A stretch of 6,806 nt of DNA from JACOXB01 sp036517755 (GCA_036517755.1 DATDUH010000034.1:1-6806), one strand, 5' to 3'. Positions 1-5,022 are shown, counted from the first letter of the stretch. Made by a program: numbers and translations. The notes: generated by a model from the sequence alone, not told the origin.

Positions 1-550
1 CTTTACCGATATCTTCGGCTAAAGAACGAATATAGGTTCCGGAAGAGACCGCAATTTTTAGTTTGAGGAGGGGCGGCGCGAATCCCAGAATTTCCAACTC
101 TTTTATTTTTACTTTTCTTTTCGGTAAAACAAAATTTTTCCCCGCCCTGGCTAAACGATAGGCCGGCTGACCTTGAATTTTCAAGGCCGAATAAAGAGGC
201 GGGGTTTGTTCAATCTCGCCCCGGAACTTGGCAAGCGTCTGCTCTATTTCTTCGCGCTTAATTTCGGAAACCGTTTCTTCATCAACCACGGCGTGAAGCT
301 CTCCTTCGCTGTCGCCGGTCGTCGAGGTGCGACCCAATTCAATGGTGGCTAAATATTCTTTATCAGTTCCTTTCAAAATTTCCCCTAGTTTTCTGGTTGA
401 CTCGCGGCCAACACCGATAACAAGCACTCCTTCGGCAAAAGGATCAAGCGTGCCGCCGTGTCCTACCCGCTTCTCGCCGGTTATCTTTCTAATCCTCCCG
501 ACCACGCCGTGGGAGCTGATCCCCTTCGGTTTTTTGATATTAAGAATCAC
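1..550 (-). CDS. truB: tRNA pseudouridine(55) synthase TruB, 3' part missing
   Basis: TruB converts U55 in the T-loop of tRNAs to pseudouridine in the cytoplasm. Translating the minus strand gives about 183 residues with the family's landmarks: an N-terminal KPKGISSH segment (residues 7-14), the catalytic motif HGGTLDP with nucleophile Asp36, then GVLVIGVG, a K-E-Y-L-A-T strand, QTPPLYSALK in the middle, and SGTYIRSLAEDIG just before the window edge. The end of the catalytic domain and the C-terminal region lie beyond position 1. The start is taken as GTG at 548-550, because an in-frame TAA sits about 24 bases further upstream and no ATG lies between. A GGGG run about 11 bases upstream may be a weak ribosome site. 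The start overlaps the flippase stop by 11 bases, so the two are probably co-transcribed and translationally coupled. Family assignment is very safe; the exact start is less so. Confidence 0.95.
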   Translation of the reverse strand, partial: MILNIKKPKGISSHGVVGRIRKITGEKRVGHGGTLDPFAEGVLVIGVGRESTRKLGEILKGTDKEYLATIELGRTSTTGDSEGELHAVVDEETVSEIKREEIEQTLAKFRGEIEQTPPLYSALKIQGQPAYRLARAGKNFVLPKRKVKIKELEILGFAPPLLKLKIAVSSGTYIRSLAEDIGK

Positions 551-2027
551 TGAACAGCTTGCCCCTGTGTTTTAATATTCGGCGGAAATCGGCCACGATT
601 GTCTCCCCGCTCCAGATTAAGCTACCGAGGTAGACGACGACGGCCAAGGGGACGATTAAAAGAAGCGGCAAACCGATTTGGCGCAAGAGAATGACGGCCA
701 CGCCCATTATAAAAGCGGCGAGTAGCATCGGTCGAACTGATTTTTTAACCGAGAAATTGTTAATTTTTTTCATTTTCCGCCAGATCAAAGTATTGATTAC
801 TGCCTGGGTAAAAAAACTAGACCAGGCCGCGCCGGACATTCCCCAGATAGGAATTAAAAGCAGGTTTAGACCAGCATCAGCCAGGACGCCGGCATTCCAA
901 AATCGAACCAATTCTCTTTGACGGTTGTAAGCGGTGACGCCGTTAATAATCATGCCGATCGGAAAAGCAGTGATGAGAGTCAGAGAAAGAATTCGGAGCG
1001 GTCCGGAAGATGGTCCGTATTCAGCGCCATAAATTAGATCAATCGCCTGATCAGCGGTCAGCATTATACCCAAGGCCAGGGGCAGGGCGAGAAATATAAT
1101 CAGTCCCACCCCCCGCTCCAGAATCCGGCGGAATTCTCCTTCTTCTCGGTGGGCTAACCGACTTAAAACCGGGAAAAAACCGCCAGTGACGAGAGCGGGT
1201 AAAAGATAGAGAAAGGCAATCGGCTTTTGGGCGGCCGCGTAAAGTCCCACTTCTTCCACTCCCCGAAACCAACCAATCATAATGGTATCCACATTAACCA
1301 TTAAGACGCCGAAGATCGAAGCGATACCCAGGGGCCAGGCCGACTCGATAATCTGGCGGACTAGCTTCCGATCAAAGCCAGAGAAGATTCTTTTAATCGG
1401 CTTCCGGAGAAGATAGATAGTGAGAACAAGACCGAGCCCTGAACCCAAGGCGTAAGCGCCGGCCAGCGCCTCTGGCGTGGCCTTGATTAAAAGAGCGGCA
1501 AAGCCGACGCCTACAATCACAACTTGAGTTAAGATATTCACCGCCGCCTCTTTTTCCATTTTTTCTTCGGCCCGGAAAAGAGAGGTGCCGAATCTCCTTA
1601 AGGAATCAAAGATAAAGAGGAGCCCGACGAAAAGAACGATTGTTTGGGAAACTGAAAATTTAGTGAAAAACGGAGTGCCGAAAACGATAATTAAGAAACT
1701 CAATAAGATCAAGACCGCTTTAATTAAAAAGGTGGTTGAGAAGTATTTCTCTTTGGCCTCTGGTTTTTGACTAACCTCGCGGATTAAGACTGCGCCCAGC
1801 CCTACATCAGTAAAAATGGTAAAAACAGCCGCGAGACTCGTTAGATATGAAAAAACTCCCCAGCCAGCGGCGCCTAAGATTCGGGCGGCGTAAATGACGA
1901 TGCCGAGGCGTAAAAGACGGCCAGTGATCTCGCCGAAAGAAAGCCAAAAAGTATTTTTGGCAATTGTTTGTCTGGTATTCTGATTCTCAAAAAGAAATTC
2001 TTTAATTCTCGATGGTTTGGCGGGCAT
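540..2027 (-). CDS. Wzx/MurJ-like oligosaccharide flippase (MOP superfamily)
   Basis: This is a polytopic membrane protein of about 495 residues with some 14 hydrophobic segments, the size and helix number expected of Wzx-type polysaccharide flippases in the MOP/MATE superfamily. Such proteins move lipid-linked glycan units across the cytoplasmic membrane for surface polysaccharide or glycoprotein assembly. Family-like features are an amphipathic start followed by NTFWLSFGEITGRLLRLG, the segment ARILGAAGWGVFSYLTSL in the first helices, GLGAVLIRE, the mid-protein VNVDTIMIGWF, and VGLYAAAQKPI. The last is typical of the seventh to eighth helix region. The start is placed at ATG 2025-2027; an in-frame TTG at 2037-2039 would add four residues (MEPF) and has a purine-rich GAAGAG upstream, so it cannot be excluded. 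No glycosyltransferase is in view, so the substrate is unknown; a lipid II role (MurJ) is a less likely alternative. It is followed by truB with an 11-base overlap. Confidence 0.88.
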   Translation of the reverse strand: MPAKPSRIKEFLFENQNTRQTIAKNTFWLSFGEITGRLLRLGIVIYAARILGAAGWGVFSYLTSLAAVFTIFTDVGLGAVLIREVSQKPEAKEKYFSTTFLIKAVLILLSFLIIVFGTPFFTKFSVSQTIVLFVGLLFIFDSLRRFGTSLFRAEEKMEKEAAVNILTQVVIVGVGFAALLIKATPEALAGAYALGSGLGLVLTIYLLRKPIKRIFSGFDRKLVRQIIESAWPLGIASIFGVLMVNVDTIMIGWFRGVEEVGLYAAAQKPIAFLYLLPALVTGGFFPVLSRLAHREEGEFRRILERGVGLIIFLALPLALGIMLTADQAIDLIYGAEYGPSSGPLRILSLTLITAFPIGMIINGVTAYNRQRELVRFWNAGVLADAGLNLLLIPIWGMSGAAWSSFFTQAVINTLIWRKMKKINNFSVKKSVRPMLLAAFIMGVAVILLRQIGLPLLLIVPLAVVVYLGSLIWSGETIVADFRRILKHRGKLFSDS

Positions 2028-2068
2028 GAAAGGTTCCAAGCTACTCTTCTATGTTATAATAGGAAACA
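2028..2068. promoter_or_regulatory. Divergent promoter region between flippase and membrane-protein genes
   Basis: On the plus strand there is a perfect extended -10 element: TG at 2052-2053, one base, then TATAAT at 2055-2060. Extended -10 promoters do not need a good -35 box, and none is evident here. The expected start of transcription (about 2067-2069) coincides with the ATG at 2069, implying a leaderless or nearly leaderless mRNA. AGGA at 2061-2064 is only four bases from the ATG, which is short for a ribosome site. The same AT-rich core reads TATTAT or TATAAC on the minus strand and could supply the -10 of the flippase-truB operon. The minus-strand role is weaker because no convincing -35 accompanies it. 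Confidence 0.6.
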
Positions 2069-2434
2069 ATGAAATCAAAAACATTAATTTGGCTCGTCGT
2101 GATTCTCGCGGTCTTAGCCCTCGGCGGCCTCGCTGCTTATCTCTGGCCGAAGCTCAATATCTCGGTTGAGCGGCCCTACGTCGCGGTTTATATGCAAACC
2201 GGAGATCTTTACTTCGGCCGGATTTCTTACTTCCCCCGGCTGGCCCTTAAAGATGTTTATGTGCTCCAGAGCGCTAATCCAACTGATCCTACCCAGCCCA
2301 ATCTTCAGATCGTACCGATGAGAAACACTGTCTGGGGGCCGGACCGATTGATTTTGAATTATGATCAAATCGTTTTTATCGGCAAGGTGGGGGCCTCGAG
2401 CCAGGTAATGCAGGCGATTAACCAGTCGAGATAA
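2069..2434 (+). CDS. Small single-pass membrane protein of unknown function
   Basis: This is a 121-residue protein with a short basic N-terminus (MKSK), one hydrophobic helix at about residues 6-27, and a soluble region predicted to lie outside the cytoplasm. The soluble region begins with ERPYVAVYMQTGDLYFGRI (about residues 34-52), followed by YVLQSANPTDPTQPNLQIV and a conserved-looking RNTVWGPDRLILNYDQIVFI stretch near the end. A layout of 'Y.V.L..G..YFG.' then 'YVLQ' then 'GP...I...Q..F' recurs, from memory, in short anchored proteins of Patescibacteria, but I know no assigned function and do not propose one. No cysteines are present, so it is not itself a thiol enzyme. It is 14 bases upstream of the DsbA-like gene and probably shares its transcript. 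ATG 2069 is supported by the promoter position and the helix directly after it. Confidence 0.85.
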   Translation: MKSKTLIWLVVILAVLALGGLAAYLWPKLNISVERPYVAVYMQTGDLYFGRISYFPRLALKDVYVLQSANPTDPTQPNLQIVPMRNTVWGPDRLILNYDQIVFIGKVGASSQVMQAINQSR

Positions 2435-2448
2435 AGAAAATAAAAAGG

Positions 2449-3156
2449 ATGGAGTTTGTTCAGAAAAACTTCCTGGCTCTTAGTATTCTCGTCGGCGTTT
2501 TGATTCTCTCCGGCACGCTGGTTTATGTTTTCGGTCCAGGCGGCGGAACTACCCCAACCGCTCCGGCTGGGAACGAAGAATTTCCCACCGCTACCCCGCC
2601 GCCAATTGGCGATGATCCGGTTTTAGGCGACGAAAATGCACCAGTCACGATGATCGAGTACGGCGACTATCAGTGTCCCTTTTGCGGCCGGTTCTTTAGC
2701 CAGACCGAGACGAAGTTGCGGGAGAACTACATCTCGAGCGGCAAAGTCAAGCTTATCTATAAGGATCTAATTATTATTGATAACTTTGTTTCCGGCGGTC
2801 ATGAATCAAAAGACGCCGCCTCGGCAGCTAATTGCGCCGGTGACGAGGGTAGATACTGGGAGTACCACGACCTTTTGTTCAAGACGGAGATTGCCGATGG
2901 TGCCGAGAACAACGGCAATTTGACCCGGAGCCTATTGCTTAATTTGGCCGGCGAGCTTGGGCTCAACCAGACTGATTTCACCGCTTGTTACGATTCCCGG
3001 AAGTACGATGCCGAAATTGAGGCCGATACCACCGAGGCTCAATCATTTTTGCCGAGCGCTTCTACCCCGAGTATCTTCGTTGGAAACCGCCTAATCCAAG
3101 GCGCCCTACCCTACGAGACCTTCGCCGGAATCATCGAAGAAGAGCTGAAGAAATAA
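2449..3156 (+). CDS. Membrane-anchored DsbA-like thiol-disulfide oxidoreductase
   Basis: This 235-residue protein has an N-terminal membrane anchor (about residues 7-28), a Gly/Pro/Thr-rich linker (29-56), and a thioredoxin-fold domain with a helical insertion as in DsbA/BdbD and the Thioredoxin_4 family. The active site is CPFC at Cys76-Cys79 within EYGDYQCPFCGRFF, and the cis-proline loop is STPSIFVG with Pro207. The segment DPVLGDENAPVTMIEYGDYQCP is the classic opening of this family. It probably catalyses disulfide formation or exchange in exported proteins; re-oxidation would need a VKOR- or DsbB-like partner, which is not in the window. Two further cysteines, Cys129 and Cys180, lie in the helical insertion and may form a second disulfide. 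The start is ATG 2449 because the anchor follows directly. AAAAAGG abuts the ATG, too close to act as a normal ribosome site. It could instead be a lipid- or peroxide-linked DsbA paralogue; the fold call is very safe. Confidence 0.93.
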   Translation: MEFVQKNFLALSILVGVLILSGTLVYVFGPGGGTTPTAPAGNEEFPTATPPPIGDDPVLGDENAPVTMIEYGDYQCPFCGRFFSQTETKLRENYISSGKVKLIYKDLIIIDNFVSGGHESKDAASAANCAGDEGRYWEYHDLLFKTEIADGAENNGNLTRSLLLNLAGELGLNQTDFTACYDSRKYDAEIEADTTEAQSFLPSASTPSIFVGNRLIQGALPYETFAGIIEEELKK

Positions 3157-3202
3157 TTCTCAAAGGTCGCGATTTAATCTTTTTAGTTAATAAAGTAGAT
3201 AA

Positions 3203-3358
3203 ATGAGCTGGCTTTATCTTTTAGTCGGTTTGTGGCTCGCCGCCTCGCCTTGGCTTGTCGGCACTTTGGGCCTGAACCTTGTCTGGAATAACCTTGTTTT
3301 CGGAGGATTTGTGGCACTCCTCGCCCTCTGGCAAACTTTCGGCCGCAAGCGAATGTAA
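3203..3358 (+). CDS. Small SPW-repeat membrane protein (51 aa)
   Basis: A short frame from ATG 3203 to TAA 3356-3358 encodes 51 residues: MSWLYLLVGLWLAASPWLVG, then LGLNLVWNNLVFGGFVALLALWQTFG, then a basic RKRM end. It shows the SPW-repeat pattern: W-L-A-A-S-P-W-L (residues 11-18), a W-N-N about ten residues later, and a Gly-rich hydrophobic helix ending in Leu-Trp. This makes two transmembrane helices joined by a short turn, with the basic tail probably cytoplasmic. Family members often carry two such units; this one has one. Their function is unknown. The gene fills the gap between the DsbA-like and glutaredoxin genes, and no Shine-Dalgarno site precedes it. A -10-like TAAAGT at 3191-3196 is seven bases from the ATG. 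Coding support is the motif and the clean gap-filling position; expression is inferred. Confidence 0.78.
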   Translation: MSWLYLLVGLWLAASPWLVGTLGLNLVWNNLVFGGFVALLALWQTFGRKRM

Positions 3359-3359
3359 C

Positions 3360-3388
3360 TTGCGCTCGATTTAGCAAACGTGTACTCT
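3360..3388 (+). promoter_or_regulatory. Candidate promoter for the glutaredoxin gene
   Basis: TTGCGC at 3360-3365 and TACTCT at 3383-3388 are separated by exactly 17 bases, the ideal sigma-70 spacing. They match the consensus at four of six and three of six positions. Transcription would begin near 3395, about three bases before ATG 3398, giving a near-leaderless message. The element begins two bases after the stop of the preceding gene. The -10 is poor, so this is a moderate call. Confidence 0.4.
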
Positions 3389-3397
3389 ATTACCGTT

Positions 3398-3634
3398 ATG
3401 GCTAAGGTTGGAATTTATACCACTACTATTTGTCCTTATTGCCAAATGGCTAAGGATTTTTTTGCTAAAAATAATATTGAGTACGAGGAATACAATGTAG
3501 CCCTTGACGAGTCGAAGCTTCATGAGATGGTCGAAAAATCCCATCAGTGGGGCGTGCCAGTGATTGATGTCGAAGGTCAGATTATCGTTGGTTTTAATCG
3601 CGGAGAGCTAGAAAAAGCCTTAAAGGTCGCTTAA
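3398..3634 (+). CDS. Glutaredoxin-like protein, YruB type
   Basis: This is a 78-residue single-domain thioredoxin-fold protein of the cytoplasm. It has the redox motif CPYC (Cys12-Cys15) after a first strand VGIYTTT, a long helix QMAKDFFAKNN, strand EYEEYNV, the cis-proline loop WGVPVIDV (Pro54), and the terminal IIVGFNRGELEKAL. The G-V-P-V then 'vGF' ending is characteristic of the YruB/NrdH-like glutaredoxins, which are often reduced by a thioredoxin reductase rather than by glutathione. That fits the reductase gene a few hundred bases downstream. ATG 3398 is preferred over the in-frame GTG at 3380: the latter would add six residues (MYSITV) before the first strand and falls inside the putative promoter. 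It is followed after 20 bases by the rubredoxin-like gene, likely on the same transcript. Confidence 0.92.
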   Translation: MAKVGIYTTTICPYCQMAKDFFAKNNIEYEEYNVALDESKLHEMVEKSHQWGVPVIDVEGQIIVGFNRGELEKALKVA

Positions 3635-3654
3635 GGTCAGTTTTATTTTGGACG

Positions 3655-3942
3655 ATGCAATACAAATGTCCTCAATGTGGTCACGTGGCTAGTGAACCGG
3701 GCAACTGCCCGATGTGCGGCGTTCCGATGCAGCCTGCCTCGCCTGATGCGAGTCAAGGCGGGCCTACCTCGCCGAGTCAAGGCGGGTCGGTTCAAGACGA
3801 AGGAATGCCGCCGACCCCGACTCCTGACGTTCCGACCACGCCGGTTCCACCGCCGGGAGCTCCTGAGCCGCCGCCAACACCGCCGGCTCCTGAACCACCG
3901 GCTGGTCCGCCGACTCCTCCCCCGCCACCGGCTGGCGTTTAG
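3655..3942 (+). CDS. Rubredoxin/zinc-ribbon-like protein with proline-rich tail
   Basis: This is a 95-residue protein with two metal-binding knuckles at the N-terminus, Cys5-x2-Cys8-Gly and Cys18-Pro-Met-Cys21-Gly, in YKCPQCGHV...PGNCPMCGVPM. This spacing resembles the compact rubredoxin-like domain at the end of rubrerythrins. It also resembles the heavy-metal-binding YTCPMHP...PGKCPKCGM domain, here with Cys-Gly replacing Met-His. Residues 28-46 contain a short duplicated SQGG unit, and residues 51-95 are mostly Pro, Thr, Ala and Gly and surely disordered. No signal peptide or membrane helix is seen. Whether it binds zinc (structural) or iron (redox) cannot be told from sequence. It lies between a glutaredoxin and a flavin disulfide reductase, so a redox role is possible. 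It ends at TAG just before a strong terminator. Its GC-rich tail also produces long but meaningless frames in other registers. Confidence 0.8.
   Translation: MQYKCPQCGHVASEPGNCPMCGVPMQPASPDASQGGPTSPSQGGSVQDEGMPPTPTPDVPTTPVPPPGAPEPPPTPPAPEPPAGPPTPPPPPAGV
3738..3786 (+). repeat. Tandem hairpin-forming repeat inside the coding sequence
   Basis: A 14-base unit CGAGTCAAGGCGGG occurs at 3749-3762 and again at 3773-3786, 24 bases (eight codons) apart, so the frame is kept and SQGG is encoded twice. Each copy ends an inverted repeat: CTCGCC at 3738-3743 pairs with GGCGGG at 3757-3762 (loop 13), and CTCGCC at 3768-3773 pairs with GGCGGG at 3781-3786 (loop 7), each with one G-T wobble. The same GGCGGG arm recurs at the end of the reductase gene. 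Confidence 0.65.
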
Positions 3943-3949
3943 TTCGTAA

Positions 3950-3987
3950 AAAGCGGTCCGACTCAAAAGTCGGGCCGCTTTCTTATT
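3950..3987 (+). terminator. Strong intrinsic terminator after the rubredoxin-like gene
   Basis: Bases 3950-3963 pair with 3968-3981 to give a 14-bp stem (one G-U wobble, no bulge) closed by a CAAA loop at 3964-3967. A T-rich run (TTTCTTATT) overlaps and follows the stem. The A-rich foot (AAAAA at 3948-3952) may let it work partly in reverse. It ends the plus-strand transcript eight bases after the stop codon and separates it from the reductase gene. Confidence 0.9.
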
Positions 3988-4014
3988 GGCATCACCTCTC
4001 GTTTCATTTAAACT
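3986..4014 (+). promoter_or_regulatory. Promoter of the thioredoxin reductase gene (leaderless)
   Basis: TTGGCA at 3986-3991 (five of six consensus bases) and TAAACT at 4009-4014 (four of six) are spaced by exactly 17 bases. The expected start point, 4021-4022, is the G of the GTG start codon, so the mRNA would be leaderless. The element begins within the T-run of the preceding terminator, and a separate promoter is needed there. No Shine-Dalgarno site precedes the GTG. Confidence 0.6.
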
Positions 4015-4021
4015 ACTCTTC

Positions 4022-4963
4022 GTGTACGAACTCGTTATTATTGGCGGCGGTCCGGCCGGGGTAGCAGCTGGTATCTATGCGGCCCGAAAAAAAATAAAAA
4101 CCCTACTCTTAACCGATACTTTCGGCGGTCAATCTTTAGTTTCGGCCGAAATCGAAAATTGGATCGGCACCAAATCAGCCTCTGGTTATGACCTTGCCAA
4201 AATGCTTGAAGAACATCTTCGGGCTCAAGGAGGAATTGAGATAGTCGATGGTGACTTAGTTGAAAAAGTAGAAAAATTAGACGGCGGTTTTAAACTAAAA
4301 ACTAAAAACGGCAAAGAATTTGAAACCAAAAGAATTTTAGCTACCTCGGGCAGTCGGCGTAGGCACTTAGCTGTGCCGGGCGGTAAAGAATTTGACGGCC
4401 GCGGTGTGGCTTACTGCGCTACTTGCGATGCGCCGGTTTTTAAAGACAAGGTGGTGGCTGTCGTAGGCGGCGGCAATTCCGGCCTTGAAGCGGTAATAGA
4501 TTTATTGCCTTATGCCTCCAAGATTTATCTGCTTCATCATCGGAACAGTCTTAAGGGCGATCCAGTAACCCAAGAAAGAATCAAAAAAGAACCGAAGGTC
4601 GAAATCATTTTGAACGCCGAGACCCAGGAAATAATAGGCAGTGATTTTGTGACTAGTCTGAAGTACGAAGATAAAAATTCGGGTGAGGTTAAAAAACTAG
4701 AACTGGGGGGGATTTTTGTGGAGATCGGCTCGGAGCCGAATGTCGAGTACCTCGATGATTTAGTGAAAATGAACGGCTATCGGGAAATTGTTATTGATCA
4801 CCGAACCCAAAAAACTTCTTCTCCCGGAATTTGGGCGGCCGGTGATGCCACCGATGTCCTTTATAAACAAAACAACTCTTCGGCCGGTGATGCGATTAAA
4901 GCTGTTTTAAATATCCACGACGAGATGACTGGCCAAGATCGTTTATCTCCCCGCCTTCGCTAA
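4022..4963 (+). CDS. trxB: Thioredoxin reductase-like flavoprotein, closest to the AhpF C-terminal part
   Basis: This 313-residue FAD/NAD(P)H disulfide reductase passes electrons from a nicotinamide cofactor through FAD to a redox-active CATC pair (Cys132-Cys135) and on to a thioredoxin-fold protein. Seen in order are the FAD Rossmann motif GGGPAG (8-13), FGGQ (34-37), the ATSGSRRR loop, YCATCDAP, the second nucleotide motif VGGGNSGLEA (148-157), and the FAD-binding AAGDATD near residue 272. GGGNSGLEA, LNAETQEI, the KNSGEVKKLELGGIFVEIG stretch and YKQ near the end resemble AhpF more than classical TrxB. The N-terminal double glutaredoxin-like domains of AhpF are absent. The NADPH-selecting HRRxxxR motif reads HHRNSLK (172-178), so cofactor preference is uncertain. 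GTG 4022 is chosen because MYELVIIGGG matches the usual family start; an upstream TTG at 3986 lies in the promoter. The likely partner is the glutaredoxin upstream. The last residues are encoded by a palindrome. Confidence 0.93.
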   Translation: MYELVIIGGGPAGVAAGIYAARKKIKTLLLTDTFGGQSLVSAEIENWIGTKSASGYDLAKMLEEHLRAQGGIEIVDGDLVEKVEKLDGGFKLKTKNGKEFETKRILATSGSRRRHLAVPGGKEFDGRGVAYCATCDAPVFKDKVVAVVGGGNSGLEAVIDLLPYASKIYLLHHRNSLKGDPVTQERIKKEPKVEIILNAETQEIIGSDFVTSLKYEDKNSGEVKKLELGGIFVEIGSEPNVEYLDDLVKMNGYREIVIDHRTQKTSSPGIWAAGDATDVLYKQNNSSAGDAIKAVLNIHDEMTGQDRLSPRLR

Positions 4964-4984
4964 AGCTTCGGCGGGCAAGCCCGC
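4950..4984. repeat. Compound palindrome overlapping the reductase stop codon
   Basis: Two overlapping inverted repeats lie here. CCCGCC at 4950-4955 pairs with GGCGGG at 4970-4975 around a 14-base loop. GCGGGC at 4971-4976 pairs with GCCCGC at 4979-4984 around AA. The first supplies the last codons and stop (TAA 4961-4963) of the reductase. The sequence resembles a palindromic element I recall as recurring in Parcubacteria genomes. There is no T-run after it, so it is a poor classical terminator, though it may shield the mRNA 3' end. Confidence 0.6.
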
Positions 4985-4997
4985 TTACTACTGCTCA

Positions 4998-5022
4998 ATT
5001 ATCGAGTTACGATCTCGATAGT
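4998..5022. terminator. Possible weak bidirectional hairpin between convergent genes
   Basis: TATCGAG at 5000-5006 pairs with CTCGATA at 5014-5020 (7 bp, loop of seven), extendable by a G-T and an A-T pair. It lies between the convergent reductase and RNase J stop codons. TTTAAATTT follows on the plus strand after a few bases, and AATT follows on the minus strand. The stem is AT-rich and the tails are poor, so terminator activity is uncertain. Confidence 0.35.

Noticed and set aside
327..575. Plus-strand 82-residue frame
   Set aside because: It lies wholly opposite truB and the flippase end, whose minus-strand frames carry clear conserved motifs.
3183..3377. Minus-strand 64-residue frame
   Set aside because: It overlaps the SPW-repeat gene on the opposite strand, which has a recognisable family pattern; the minus frame is basic and featureless.
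3380..3397. GTG 3380 as the glutaredoxin start
   Set aside because: It would add MYSITV ahead of a fold that normally begins at the first strand, and it sits within a 17-spaced promoter. ATG 3398 is better.
3738..3786. CRISPR array or satellite
   Set aside because: There are only two 14-base copies, 24 bases apart and inside a coding frame, with no unique spacers of CRISPR length and no cas genes.
3643..3966. Long arginine-rich frames on both strands over the proline-rich gene (minus 3643-3966, plus 3677-3949)
   Set aside because: They are shadows of GC-rich proline codons. They lack family motifs, and the frame with the paired CxxCG knuckles explains the region. The minus frame would also run through the terminator hairpin.
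3986..4021. TTG 3986 as the reductase start
   Set aside because: It would add 12 residues before the usual MYELVIIGGG start and overlaps both the terminator tail and the -35 box.
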